This document shows positions 1 to 7,932 of a DNA stretch of 9,446 nucleotides, in pieces. The translations under genes and the position numbers were made by a program. Origin of the DNA: an uncultured Oscillospiraceae bacterium. Lineage in GTDB: Bacteria > Bacillota > Clostridia > Oscillospirales > Acutalibacteraceae. The notes beneath the pieces are model-generated. The model worked only from the letters and a program-made list of their open reading frames with translations, did not search any database and had not been told where the DNA came from. Numbering within the stretch: position 1 is the first letter of the stretch; every line of letters begins with the position of its first letter. Location of the stretch: positions 1-9,446 of the forward strand of contig URPG01000060.1 in NCBI GenBank assembly GCA_900549675.1, written 5' to 3'.

Positions 1-1558
1 TCATCAACTCACACTGACTACTGGTTACAAAAAATTGAAAATCAATAGTACGGCTGTACAGGAGGTTGTTTTATTAAAAAAATCTGTGGATGCAAGGGAT
101 AAAGGCGATGTACATTTCGTTCTGACGGCGGAAACAAAAATTGACGGTAACGAACATCAATTGGTATCTAAGCACCGCAGTCACGAAATTTCATTGGCAG
201 AGTCTTATCATTACCAAGCGGTGCAGGGTTCACCGCTGGCTCAAAGACCCGTGGTAGTTGGTTTTGGTCCTGCCGGACTTTTTGCGGCATTGATTTTAGC
301 ACAAGCCGGACAAAAACCTATTGTGATTGAGCGCGGCGAACCAGTAGAAAAAAGGCAAAAAACAGTGCGGGATTTTTGGCAGAACCGAACATTGCAAACC
401 GAAAGCAATGTTCAATTTGGTGAAGGCGGAGCAGGCACCTTTTCAGACGGCAAACTGACAACGGGGATAAAAGATGTACGAATACGAAAGGTGCTGGATG
501 AGTTTGTGAAAGCTGGTGCACCCCAAGAAATTTTATATGAGGCAAAGCCGCATTTGGGAACCGATAGATTGCCGGATATTGTAAGTTCTATTCGCAAAGA
601 AATTATACGTTTGGGCGGAGAAATTCGTTTTGAAACTCAGTTTGTGGATTTTTCCGAAAAAGGTGGGAAACTAACAGCAGTAACCGTCCAAACACAAGGC
701 AAATCAAAGGAAAATATCTCCTGCGACAATCTAATCTTGGCCATTGGTCACAGCGCCAGAGATACTTTTTCCTTGCTTGCCGATAGAAAATTGTCGCTAG
801 AGGCAAAATCTTTTTCTGTGGGTGCAAGAATCGAGCATCCATCGGCGTTAATCAATCATTCCCAATATGGAGATTTTGCGGATTCCCCTTATTTGGGAGC
901 AGCGGATTATAAGCTTTCTCACCGTACCAAAAGCGGACGCGGTGTTTATACCTTTTGTATGTGTCCCGGCGGTTATGTAACAGGCTCTGCCTCAGAAAAA
1001 GGCATGGTAGTAACAAACGGTATGAGTGAGTTTGCCCGTGATGGAAACAATAGTAATTCTGCTTTATTGGTCGGGGTTTCACCGCAGGATTTTGGCGGTA
1101 ACCCATTAGATGGAATTAGTTTTCAGCGTGAAATTGAAAAAATCGCTTTCTGTCTTGCCGGTTCCGATTATTCTGCACCGGTGCAGAAAGTGAGTGATTT
1201 TTTGAAAGGGGTTCCGTCAAAATCCGTAATCAGTGATTTTGTAAGACCTACGTATGAGCCCGGTACAACACCAGCAGATATCAGCCGTTGTCTTCCTAAT
1301 TTTGTTTCAGAGGCGATGAGAGAAGGAATTCATCATATGGCCCGCCGATTGAAAGGCTTTGACCATCCCGATGCTTTGCTGACCGCACCGGAAACTAGAA
1401 GCTCATCACCGGTAAGGATTTTACGGGATGAAAGCTTGCAGTCTTTGTCTATAAAAGGGATTTATCCTTGCGGAGAAGGTGCCGGATATGCGGGCGGAAT
1501 TACCTCTGCTGCGGTAGATGGAATTAAATGTGCAGAAAAAATTTTGGAAAAAGGTTGA
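1..1558 (+). CDS. FAD-dependent dehydrogenase, COG2509-like, 5' end cut by window edge
   Basis: The gene encodes a putative FAD/NAD(P)-binding oxidoreductase of the COG2509 'uncharacterized FAD-dependent dehydrogenase' kind; its substrate is unknown. The dinucleotide-binding motif GFGPAG lies at about 260-277, inside VVVGFGPAGLFAA. A glycine-rich GEGGAGTFSDGKLTT segment follows at about 419-463. A second nucleotide-binding strand, LILAIGHSARD, sits near 730-763. The C-terminal FAD-closing motif GEGAGYAGGITSAA lies near 1472-1513. A TTG codon at 35 could be called as a start, but no ribosome binding site precedes it and the frame stays open to base 2. The upstream codons plus the first in-frame residues (YKKLKINSTAVQEV, then KKSVDAR) resemble the usual N-terminal region of this family. 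The true start is therefore probably outside the window, a few tens of residues upstream. Visible length is about 518 residues. The family call is confident, the reaction is not known. Confidence 0.86.
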   Translation, partial: HQLTLTTGYKKLKINSTAVQEVVLLKKSVDARDKGDVHFVLTAETKIDGNEHQLVSKHRSHEISLAESYHYQAVQGSPLAQRPVVVGFGPAGLFAALILAQAGQKPIVIERGEPVEKRQKTVRDFWQNRTLQTESNVQFGEGGAGTFSDGKLTTGIKDVRIRKVLDEFVKAGAPQEILYEAKPHLGTDRLPDIVSSIRKEIIRLGGEIRFETQFVDFSEKGGKLTAVTVQTQGKSKENISCDNLILAIGHSARDTFSLLADRKLSLEAKSFSVGARIEHPSALINHSQYGDFADSPYLGAADYKLSHRTKSGRGVYTFCMCPGGYVTGSASEKGMVVTNGMSEFARDGNNSNSALLVGVSPQDFGGNPLDGISFQREIEKIAFCLAGSDYSAPVQKVSDFLKGVPSKSVISDFVRPTYEPGTTPADISRCLPNFVSEAMREGIHHMARRLKGFDHPDALLTAPETRSSSPVRILRDESLQSLSIKGIYPCGEGAGYAGGITSAAVDGIKCAEKILEKG

Positions 1559-1686
1559 ATTTTGCCTCAAAATTATGTAAAATATGTACTGTCTATAGTT
1601 GTGTGGATTTATGAGCGAGTTTGTGAATACCATTCATGATACAAGTAAACAGGACGATATAAATAAGAAATGCGGGAGGAAATAAG

Positions 1687-2772
1687 ATGTCTAACAGACT
1701 ATTTCAAGGAATTATCCATCAAATGAGAGATACCATTGACAGAACAATCGGTGTGGTTGATGAGTCTTCTGTTATTATTGCCTGCAGCGAACTCGGTAAA
1801 ATTGGAGAAGTTAACGAATCTGTTCACCTTGCCAATGTGAGTTCGACAGAGCTTTTTAAGGCAAATGAGTACACGTTTAAAGCTTTCGGAAGCAGACCCA
1901 AGGCTGAATATGCTGTGTTTGTCGCCGGTACAGACGAAAATGCCATTAAGTATGCAAAAATTTTAGCGGTATCATTAGATAATATTAAGCAATATTATGA
2001 TGAAAAATACGATAGAGGAAACTTTATCAAAAACGTAATTTTAGATAATATTCTGCCGGGAGATATTTATCTGAAGAGCCATGAGCTCCATTTTGATTCT
2101 GAATTGTCCCGTGTATGTATGCTGATTAAAATCACCAATAAAAATGATATTTCAGCTTACGATGTACTGCAAAACCTATTTCCTGACAAGAACAAAGATT
2201 TCATTGTGAACATCAATGAAACCGACATTGCCCTTGTCAAGGAAATCAAAAGCAATATTGACGAAAAAGACATCAACAAATTGGCAAGCTCAATTGTGGA
2301 TACGCTGTCCAGTGAATTCTATACGCACTGCACGGTGGGTATCGGTACGGTTGTTGATAATATTAAAGATTTGGCAAGATCCTTTAAAGAGGCACAGGTT
2401 GCTTTAGAAGTAGGAAAGGTTTTTGATACCGAAAAAACTATTATCAACTACAATAATTTGGGCATTGCTAGGTTGATTTATCAACTGCCCACAACTTTGT
2501 GTGAAATGTTCCTCAAAGAAGTTTTCAAGCGGGGGCCGATTGATTCTTTAGACCATGAGACACTTTTCACCATTCAGCGTTTCTTTGAAAACAACTTGAA
2601 TGTTTCTGAGACCTCCAGAAAGTTATTTGTACACCGTAATACGTTAGTATACAGATTAGAGAAAATCAAAAAAATAACAGGTCTTGATTTAAGAGAATTT
2701 GAAGATGCTATCATCTTTAAAGTAGCTTTAATGGTTAAAAAATACCTTTCCAATAATCCGTCAAAATTTTAA
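1687..2772 (+). CDS. PucR/CdaR-like transcriptional regulator with C-terminal helix-turn-helix
   Basis: This is a 361-residue predicted DNA-binding regulator. Residues 1 to about 60 (RTIGVVDESSVIIACSEL followed by GKIGE) resemble the start of the sugar-diacid recognition domain of CdaR-type proteins. Residues about 135-250 look like the GGDEF-like domain found in PucR regulators, including the GIGTVVDNIKDLARSFKEA stretch; it is not expected to make cyclic di-GMP. Residues about 296-350 form a PucR-type C-terminal helix-turn-helix (NLNVSETSRKLFVHRNTL, then YRLEKIKKITG). The ATG at 1687 is supported by a strong GGGAGGA at 1674-1680. The gene precedes ftsE by 148 bases on the same strand. No sugar-acid catabolic genes are nearby, so the ligand is unknown and control of ftsEX or of itself is only a guess. 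A -10-like TATAGT at 1594-1599 lacks a good -35 element. Confidence 0.85.
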   Translation: MSNRLFQGIIHQMRDTIDRTIGVVDESSVIIACSELGKIGEVNESVHLANVSSTELFKANEYTFKAFGSRPKAEYAVFVAGTDENAIKYAKILAVSLDNIKQYYDEKYDRGNFIKNVILDNILPGDIYLKSHELHFDSELSRVCMLIKITNKNDISAYDVLQNLFPDKNKDFIVNINETDIALVKEIKSNIDEKDINKLASSIVDTLSSEFYTHCTVGIGTVVDNIKDLARSFKEAQVALEVGKVFDTEKTIINYNNLGIARLIYQLPTTLCEMFLKEVFKRGPIDSLDHETLFTIQRFFENNLNVSETSRKLFVHRNTLVYRLEKIKKITGLDLREFEDAIIFKVALMVKKYLSNNPSKF

Positions 2773-2828
2773 TGATTTTGGACATGAATTCCGCATTGTT
2801 CCTTATGTTTAAGAAAAAATAGAATTGG

Positions 2829-2862
2829 CACCCATTGGCAGTTCATTATATGCTGATGGGTG
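2829..2862 (+). repeat. Inverted repeat CACCCAT/ATGGGTG upstream of ftsE
   Basis: The arms CACCCAT (2829-2835) and ATGGGTG (2856-2862) are perfect 7-base complements. A further CAG (2839-2841) and CTG (2853-2855) could pair inside them across a 3-base bulge. No T-run follows, so this is not a standard intrinsic terminator. It ends 4 bases before the extended -10 element of the ftsE promoter, which suits a protein-binding site. Overlapping it is a 7-base direct repeat ATTGGCA (2824-2830 and 2834-2840) with a 10-base period. Confidence 0.5.
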
Positions 2863-2866
2863 ATGT

Positions 2867-2875
2867 TGTTATAAT
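2867..2875 (+). promoter_or_regulatory. Extended -10 promoter for ftsE-ftsX
   Basis: TGTTATAAT contains a perfect TATAAT (2870-2875) with the TG of an extended -10 element one base upstream. No good -35 element stands 16-18 bases before it, which is typical of extended -10 promoters. Transcription would begin near 2882. A palindrome, GCAATTGC (2889-2896), lies just downstream of that point. An alternative weaker promoter is TTGGCA (2825-2830) with TATATG (2847-2852), 16 bases apart. Confidence 0.6.
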
Positions 2876-2906
2876 AACAGCGGCAGGAGCAATTGCATTT
2901 TGATTT

Positions 2907-2913
2907 AGGAGGG
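2907..2913 (+). promoter_or_regulatory. Ribosome binding site that fixes the TTG start of ftsE
   Basis: AGGAGGG stands 7 bases before the TTG at 2921. This near-perfect site supports TTG as the initiation codon, and the resulting N-terminus (MIEFRNVSKVY) matches where FtsE proteins normally begin. Confidence 0.85.
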
Positions 2914-2920
2914 ATACATT

Positions 2921-3877
2921 TTGATTGAATTTCGCAATGTATCGAAAGTCTACAACAATGGAACAGAAGCTCTTCACAATATCAATTTAAAAATTGAAAA
3001 GGGAGAGTTTGTTTTCATCGTTGGTTCGTCCGGTGCCGGTAAAAGTACCTTTCTCAAGCTTATAATGTGTGAAGAGAGGCCAAGTTCAGGTCAAATTATT
3101 CTTGATGATGAAGATGTTTCAAAAATCAAGAAGAGAAGAATTCCTTATGTCAGAAGAAAAATGGGCATTGTTTTTCAGGATTTTAGGCTGATTGACCACA
3201 TGACAGTTTACGATAACGTTGCTTTTGCCATGCGTGCCGTTGGAACATCAGAAAGAGCTGTTAAAAAAAGAGTCCCTTATATTTTAGGTTTGGTGGGGTT
3301 GCAGCACAAGGCAAAGCATTTTCCCTCTGAACTTTCGGGCGGAGAGCAGCAGCGCGTTGGATTGGCCCGTGCTTTGGTAAATAACCCGGCGATGATTGTA
3401 GCTGATGAACCAACGGGCAATATTGACCCTGCGTTATCTTTTGAAATTGTCGATTTGTTGAATGAGATTAACCGCCGCGGGACCACCGTATTAATGGTAA
3501 CTCATGAACATTCGTTGGTAAAACATTTTCATAAAAGAATTATACAAATTCATAGCGGTGAGGTAGTAGCGGATACTGCTGAATTGCAGCAGTCTGTTCA
3601 ACCACAAACCCCGGAAACGGAGCAAGAAGCTCAGTCTGCATCAATGCCTGAAACTGAAGAATTTGCAGAGGATTTTTCAGAAGATGGCGAATATGTTTTG
3701 CCTTATGAAGAAACAATGCAAGTTCAGGATGAGTTTGACAGTGCAGAGGACTATGGCTTTGAAGATGATGCCGAAGAATATGATTATATGAGTCCTAATG
3801 AGACTCCTTTAAATCATGCTGATGTCCATTCACAACCTGATTTTCAGTATGACCAGGAAGAGGTGAGTGAAGAATGA
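2921..3877 (+). CDS. ftsE: Cell-division ATP-binding protein FtsE with long acidic C-terminal tail
   Basis: FtsE is the cytoplasmic ATPase of the FtsEX complex, which drives cell-wall hydrolase activation at division or elongation sites. All ABC motifs are present: Walker A GSSGAGKST (residues 35-43), Q-loop glutamine 86 in FQDFRL, signature LSGGEQQR (138-145), Walker B IVADEP (159-164, with E163) and switch histidine 195. Translation begins at TTG 2921, supported by AGGAGGG. Most FtsE proteins are about 220-230 residues; this one has 318. Residues 221-318 form an extra tail with 33 Asp/Glu and no Lys or Arg, probably disordered. The tail stays in frame to the stop, which overlaps the ftsX start (ATGA at 3874-3877), so it is not an obvious frameshift product. 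The FtsE call is very secure; the role of the tail is unknown. Confidence 0.97.
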   Translation: MIEFRNVSKVYNNGTEALHNINLKIEKGEFVFIVGSSGAGKSTFLKLIMCEERPSSGQIILDDEDVSKIKKRRIPYVRRKMGIVFQDFRLIDHMTVYDNVAFAMRAVGTSERAVKKRVPYILGLVGLQHKAKHFPSELSGGEQQRVGLARALVNNPAMIVADEPTGNIDPALSFEIVDLLNEINRRGTTVLMVTHEHSLVKHFHKRIIQIHSGEVVADTAELQQSVQPQTPETEQEAQSASMPETEEFAEDFSEDGEYVLPYEETMQVQDEFDSAEDYGFEDDAEEYDYMSPNETPLNHADVHSQPDFQYDQEEVSEE

Positions 3878-4791
3878 AACTGCGCAGTTTAGGATATCTA
3901 TTTAAAGAAGGATTAAAAGGGCTTTGGAAAAATCGTACCATGAGCGTTGCCTCAATCGGAGTACTGATTTCCTGTTTGTTATTGACAGGAATTGCGGCTG
4001 TTTTATCGCTGAACATATCTTCCTTAATGTATCAATTGGAAGGGCAGAATAGTGTAATGGTTTCTTTGGACCGTTCATTGTCCCGCATTTCTACCATCCA
4101 GTTTGCTGAAAAGTTGGAAGAAATAGAAAACGTAGATTCTTATCGGTTTGTTCCAAAAGAAGAAGGCTTAAAATCAATTAAGCAAAAAATGGATACAGAA
4201 GGTAAAATCCTCGAAAATTTAGGGAGTGAGGAGAGTTTTTTGCCGGATGCTTATTTTGTCACCTTAAAGGATATTAGTCAATATGATGAAACGGTGGAAT
4301 ATTTGCAATCTATGGAAGAAGTACAAAAAGTCAGTGATGACTACCGTACCACAGCACAAAAATTAAGTCGTTTAGAAAGATTAATTCGCTATGCCAGTAT
4401 AGGTATTGTGGTAATTTTAGGAATTGTTTCCTTATTTATTATCTCTAACACGATTAAAGTGACCATGTTTTCCCGCCGAATGGAAATCAATATTATGAAA
4501 TCAGTGGGAGCAACAAATGGTTTTGTCAGAGTTCCTTTTATTGTTGAAGGTGTATTAATCGGCGTTCTTTCAGGGGTTTTATCTGCAACACTTTTGATGT
4601 TGGCGTATAAACAAATTGCAAAATTAATTTCTTCCATCACTCCGTTTATTACTTCGTTGAATTTAGTGCCATATCAAATTTATATTTATATTGTTTACAT
4701 TGTTGTTGGAATGCTTTTTGGCTTGCTTGGCGGTGGTATTTCTATTAGTAAATATCTTAGAAAACAAGGCGAGAATGCAATTGTTTCTTAA
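3874..4791 (+). CDS. ftsX: Cell-division permease-like protein FtsX
   Basis: FtsX is the membrane partner of FtsE. It transmits the ATPase cycle across the membrane to peptidoglycan hydrolases. The 305 residues show the usual four-segment plan: a short cytoplasmic N-terminus, membrane segment 1 at about 24-46, an extracytoplasmic domain at about 47-172, then membrane segments at about 173-193, 218-246 and 268-292. The conserved cytoplasmic motif SRRMEINIMKSVGAT (200-214) follows segment 2 and is characteristic of the family. The ATG overlaps the ftsE stop by 4 bases, implying translational coupling, and AGGTGA (3861-3866) provides a ribosome binding site inside ftsE. No M23 or NlpC/P60 hydrolase and no S41 peptidase gene follows, although such partners sit downstream of ftsX in many Firmicutes; greA comes next instead. 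Confidence 0.96.
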   Translation: MKLRSLGYLFKEGLKGLWKNRTMSVASIGVLISCLLLTGIAAVLSLNISSLMYQLEGQNSVMVSLDRSLSRISTIQFAEKLEEIENVDSYRFVPKEEGLKSIKQKMDTEGKILENLGSEESFLPDAYFVTLKDISQYDETVEYLQSMEEVQKVSDDYRTTAQKLSRLERLIRYASIGIVVILGIVSLFIISNTIKVTMFSRRMEINIMKSVGATNGFVRVPFIVEGVLIGVLSGVLSATLLMLAYKQIAKLISSITPFITSLNLVPYQIYIYIVYIVVGMLFGLLGGGISISKYLRKQGENAIVS

Positions 4792-4814
4792 AAATATTAA
4801 GAATTGTTTTATTT
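4785..4814 (+). terminator. Weak candidate intrinsic terminator after ftsX
   Basis: TTCTTAA (4785-4791) and TTAAGAA (4797-4803) form a 7-base stem around the ftsX stop codon, with a 5-base loop. A T-rich tract, TTGTTTTATTT, follows. The stem has only one G-C pair, so termination may be inefficient. Confidence 0.35.
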
Positions 4815-4872
4815 CATTCGCATATCTATGTATATCGGTTTTTATAACTGGATAGGTTATCGTAGAGGTGAA

Positions 4873-4901
4873 TTGATATTTGTCATAAGTGTTATTATTA
4901 A
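4873..4901 (+). promoter_or_regulatory. Candidate greA promoter
   Basis: TTGATA (4873-4878) matches the -35 consensus at 5 of 6 positions. TATTAA (4896-4901) is a 4 of 6 match to -10, with a 17-base spacer. TATTAT (4893-4898) is a better -10 hexamer but would leave only 14 bases. Transcription would start near 4905-4909. A small 5-base inverted repeat (ATAAC/GTTAT, 4844-4860) lies upstream. Confidence 0.4.
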
Positions 4902-4933
4902 TGGTAAGCGTTAAAGTTTGTTTTTGCTTACTA
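4902..4933 (+). repeat. Inverted repeat/hairpin in the greA leader
   Basis: TGGTAAGC (4902-4909) can pair with GCTTACTA (4926-4933) over 8 bases, including one G-U pair. The core GTAAGC/GCTTAC is perfect. The 16-base loop can form a small inner AAA/TTT stem. It ends 7 bases before the greA ribosome binding region. It overlaps the predicted transcription start, so it may be a DNA operator, or an RNA hairpin if transcripts enter from further upstream. Confidence 0.45.
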
Positions 4934-4956
4934 AATTGAAAAGGATGGGAATTTTA

Positions 4957-5442
4957 ATGGCGGAAAAGCAATATTTTGTTACAGAAGAAGGACTTAATGC
5001 TTTAGAAGAAGAATTAGAGTTTTTAAAAACTGTGCGAAGAAAAGAAGTTGCTGAAAAAATTAAAGTAGCTCTTTCTTTTGGCGACTTGTCAGAAAACAGT
5101 GAGTATGATGAAGCAAAAAATGACCAAGCGATGGTTGAGGCTCGAATTGCTGACCTCGAAATTATGCTGAAAAATACAGTAGTCATTGATGAAAGTGAAC
5201 TTACCACTGAAAAGGTTCATATTGGGTCAAAGGTAGAGGTTGAGATTATTTCACCTGACGGAAACAAGTCAATTCGTGAATTTAAGATAGTGGGCTCCAA
5301 TGAAGCTAATCCTAGAAACGGAAAAATTTCCGATGAGTCCGCCGTTGGCAAATCTCTTTTAGGAGCAAAGGCTGGCGAGCATATCAAGGTTGAAACACCG
5401 TCTGGAATATCGGAATATACGATTCTTGGTATTTCAAGATAA
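4957..5442 (+). CDS. greA: Transcription elongation factor GreA
   Basis: GreA enters the RNA polymerase secondary channel and stimulates cleavage of backtracked transcripts, letting stalled complexes resume. From ATG 4957 the protein has 161 residues, the normal size. The N-terminal coiled coil spans about residues 8-75, and its tip carries the family signature GDLSENSEYDEAK (42-54). The acidic residues D43 and E46 match the metal-coordinating pair of known GreA proteins. The FKBP-like C-terminal domain covers about 85-161 (IVGSNEANPRNGKISDESAVGKSLLG lies within it as two adjoining parts). An upstream TTG at 4918 would add 13 residues, but it lacks a ribosome binding site and the normal N-terminus starts at the ATG, preceded by AAGGATGGGA (4941-4950). 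lysS follows 152 bases downstream, a common Firmicute neighbourhood, but a terminator separates them. Confidence 0.96.
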   Translation: MAEKQYFVTEEGLNALEEELEFLKTVRRKEVAEKIKVALSFGDLSENSEYDEAKNDQAMVEARIADLEIMLKNTVVIDESELTTEKVHIGSKVEVEIISPDGNKSIREFKIVGSNEANPRNGKISDESAVGKSLLGAKAGEHIKVETPSGISEYTILGISR

Positions 5443-5469
5443 AAAAAGGAGCATTTTTGCTCCTTTTTT
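5442..5469 (+). terminator. Strong intrinsic terminator after greA
   Basis: GGAGCA (5448-5453) pairs perfectly with TGCTCC (5458-5463) across a TTTT loop, followed by six T (5464-5469). Six A (5442-5447) precede the stem and pair with the T tract, so the element could also act on the opposite strand. It starts within the greA stop codon. Confidence 0.93.
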
Positions 5470-5520
5470 GATTTATTCAGAGGATATTGATATTTATATC
5501 TAGCGTAAAATAAAAGAATA

Positions 5521-5529
5521 TGCTATAAT
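5521..5529 (+). promoter_or_regulatory. Extended -10 promoter for the lysS operon
   Basis: TGCTATAAT holds a perfect TATAAT (5524-5529) plus the TG of an extended -10 element. The -35 position (about 5501-5506, TAGCGT) is poor. Transcription would start near 5536, giving a leader of about 58 bases before lysS. The preceding 5470-5520 is AT-rich with no other recognised element. Confidence 0.65.
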
Positions 5530-5548
5530 TAATGGATAAAGCTTGTTT

Positions 5549-7112
<1,564 letters not shown>

Positions 7113-7126
7113 GAGCAGGTGATAAA

Positions 7127-7918
7127 ATGGCAAGAGAACGTTACTTGATTGATTCATCAGAGGATACGATACATTCCAATCAAATTGTATTGACTGATAA
7201 AAAGGATATTCGTAAGAACTGGTGGCATTATCATAAAATGATTATTTTTGGCATTGTTATCGCTGTGGCAGTTGTATGCAGTTTTGTGTATTCGATTCTT
7301 TCTAAAGAAAAACCCGATTATTATGTAGCACTGCTTACGAGTACCAATCTTCCGGAAGATTTAATTGCTGAGCTGGAAGATTATCTTGAATTGTATGCCG
7401 ATGACCGCACACAAGACGGAGAAGTATTGGTGAGAATTAATGCCTATGTAATCGGCGACCCCAATACAGACACTGTATCGGATCCAAATCTTTTACAGGC
7501 CGCTATGGTTCGCTTTACGGCAGATGCCAGCTCAGGAGATAGTTTGATTTATCTTCATGATGAAAAAACATTTAACCACCTTGCTTCTACAGGATTGGAA
7601 GGTTTTTTCCGCTATAATGACGGAACACCTATGCCGGATACCGCAAATGACTATGATAAAGCGATGCTGACATGGCAAGAAGTTGAGGCTCTGGCCGATT
7701 TTAAACCGCAAAGCTTAACCAGTGATACAGTGAGCCAAGAAGATATATTAAAAATTTTGGAACGCTATCGACTTTCGTTTCGGAATAGACCGTTAGATTC
7801 AGATGAAAAAGAAGAAAAAGCGGAATACTATCAAAAATCAGATGAATTTTACAAACGCTTAATTAAAAATGAAAAATGGCAGCAAAATAGCAAAAGTAGA
7901 TTTAATTCAATTCAATGA
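7127..7918 (+). CDS. Unrecognised single-pass membrane protein in the lysS operon
   Basis: I do not recognise a named family. The 263-residue protein has a hydrophilic cytoplasmic N-terminus (1-37), ending in a basic/aromatic KNWWHYHK stretch, and one membrane segment (about 38-58, [21 protein letters not shown]). A soluble extracytoplasmic part of about 200 residues follows. The charge pattern favours the N-terminus inside. Visible details are a DDRTQDGEV stretch (92-100) that loosely resembles an EF-type calcium loop but lacks the usual last acidic ligand, and a highly charged C-terminal helix (about 203-256). I see no catalytic motif, cysteine pair or sortase signal. The overall look resembles uncharacterised clostridial anchored proteins. 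AGGTGA (7117-7122) precedes the ATG. Tight gaps on both sides (14 bases to lysS and 14 to leuC) indicate co-transcription, but neither neighbour suggests a function. Confidence 0.8.
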   Translation: MARERYLIDSSEDTIHSNQIVLTDKKDIRKNWWHYHKMIIFGIVIAVAVVCSFVYSILSKEKPDYYVALLTSTNLPEDLIAELEDYLELYADDRTQDGEVLVRINAYVIGDPNTDTVSDPNLLQAAMVRFTADASSGDSLIYLHDEKTFNHLASTGLEGFFRYNDGTPMPDTANDYDKAMLTWQEVEALADFKPQSLTSDTVSQEDILKILERYRLSFRNRPLDSDEKEEKAEYYQKSDEFYKRLIKNEKWQQNSKSRFNSIQ

Positions 7919-7920
7919 AC

Positions 7921-7925
7921 GGGGG
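7921..7925 (+). promoter_or_regulatory. G-run ribosome binding site favouring the 7933 start of leuC
   Basis: GGGGG lies 7 bases before ATG 7933, a usable though imperfect ribosome binding site. The alternative ATG at 7915, which overlaps the preceding stop codon as ATGA, has no purine-rich site upstream. Confidence 0.5.
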
Positions 7926-7932
7926 CTGTTTT

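Noticed and set aside
318..1633. Several antisense open frames of 60-84 codons opposite the oxidoreductase gene
   Set aside because: They lie fully or mostly over a clear conserved coding frame, have no recognisable protein features, and reflect codon bias of the real gene.
1611..1685. A 24-codon open frame (ATG 1611 to TAA 1683-1685) ending one base before the regulator's ATG, like a leader peptide
   Set aside because: It has no convincing ribosome binding site, no run of a regulatory amino acid, and its tail simply reads through the regulator's own ribosome binding site. Chance is the simpler explanation.
2829..2862. Intrinsic terminator after the regulator gene
   Set aside because: The inverted repeat is real but no T-run follows, and a promoter element comes straight after it.
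4918..4956. TTG at 4918 as the start of greA
   Set aside because: It would add 13 residues not found in GreA proteins and has no ribosome binding site; ATG 4957 has both a site and the usual N-terminus.
7915..7932. ATG at 7915 as the start of leuC, overlapping the previous stop codon
   Set aside because: It adds six residues unlike LeuC N-termini and has no upstream ribosome binding site, although translational coupling cannot be fully excluded.
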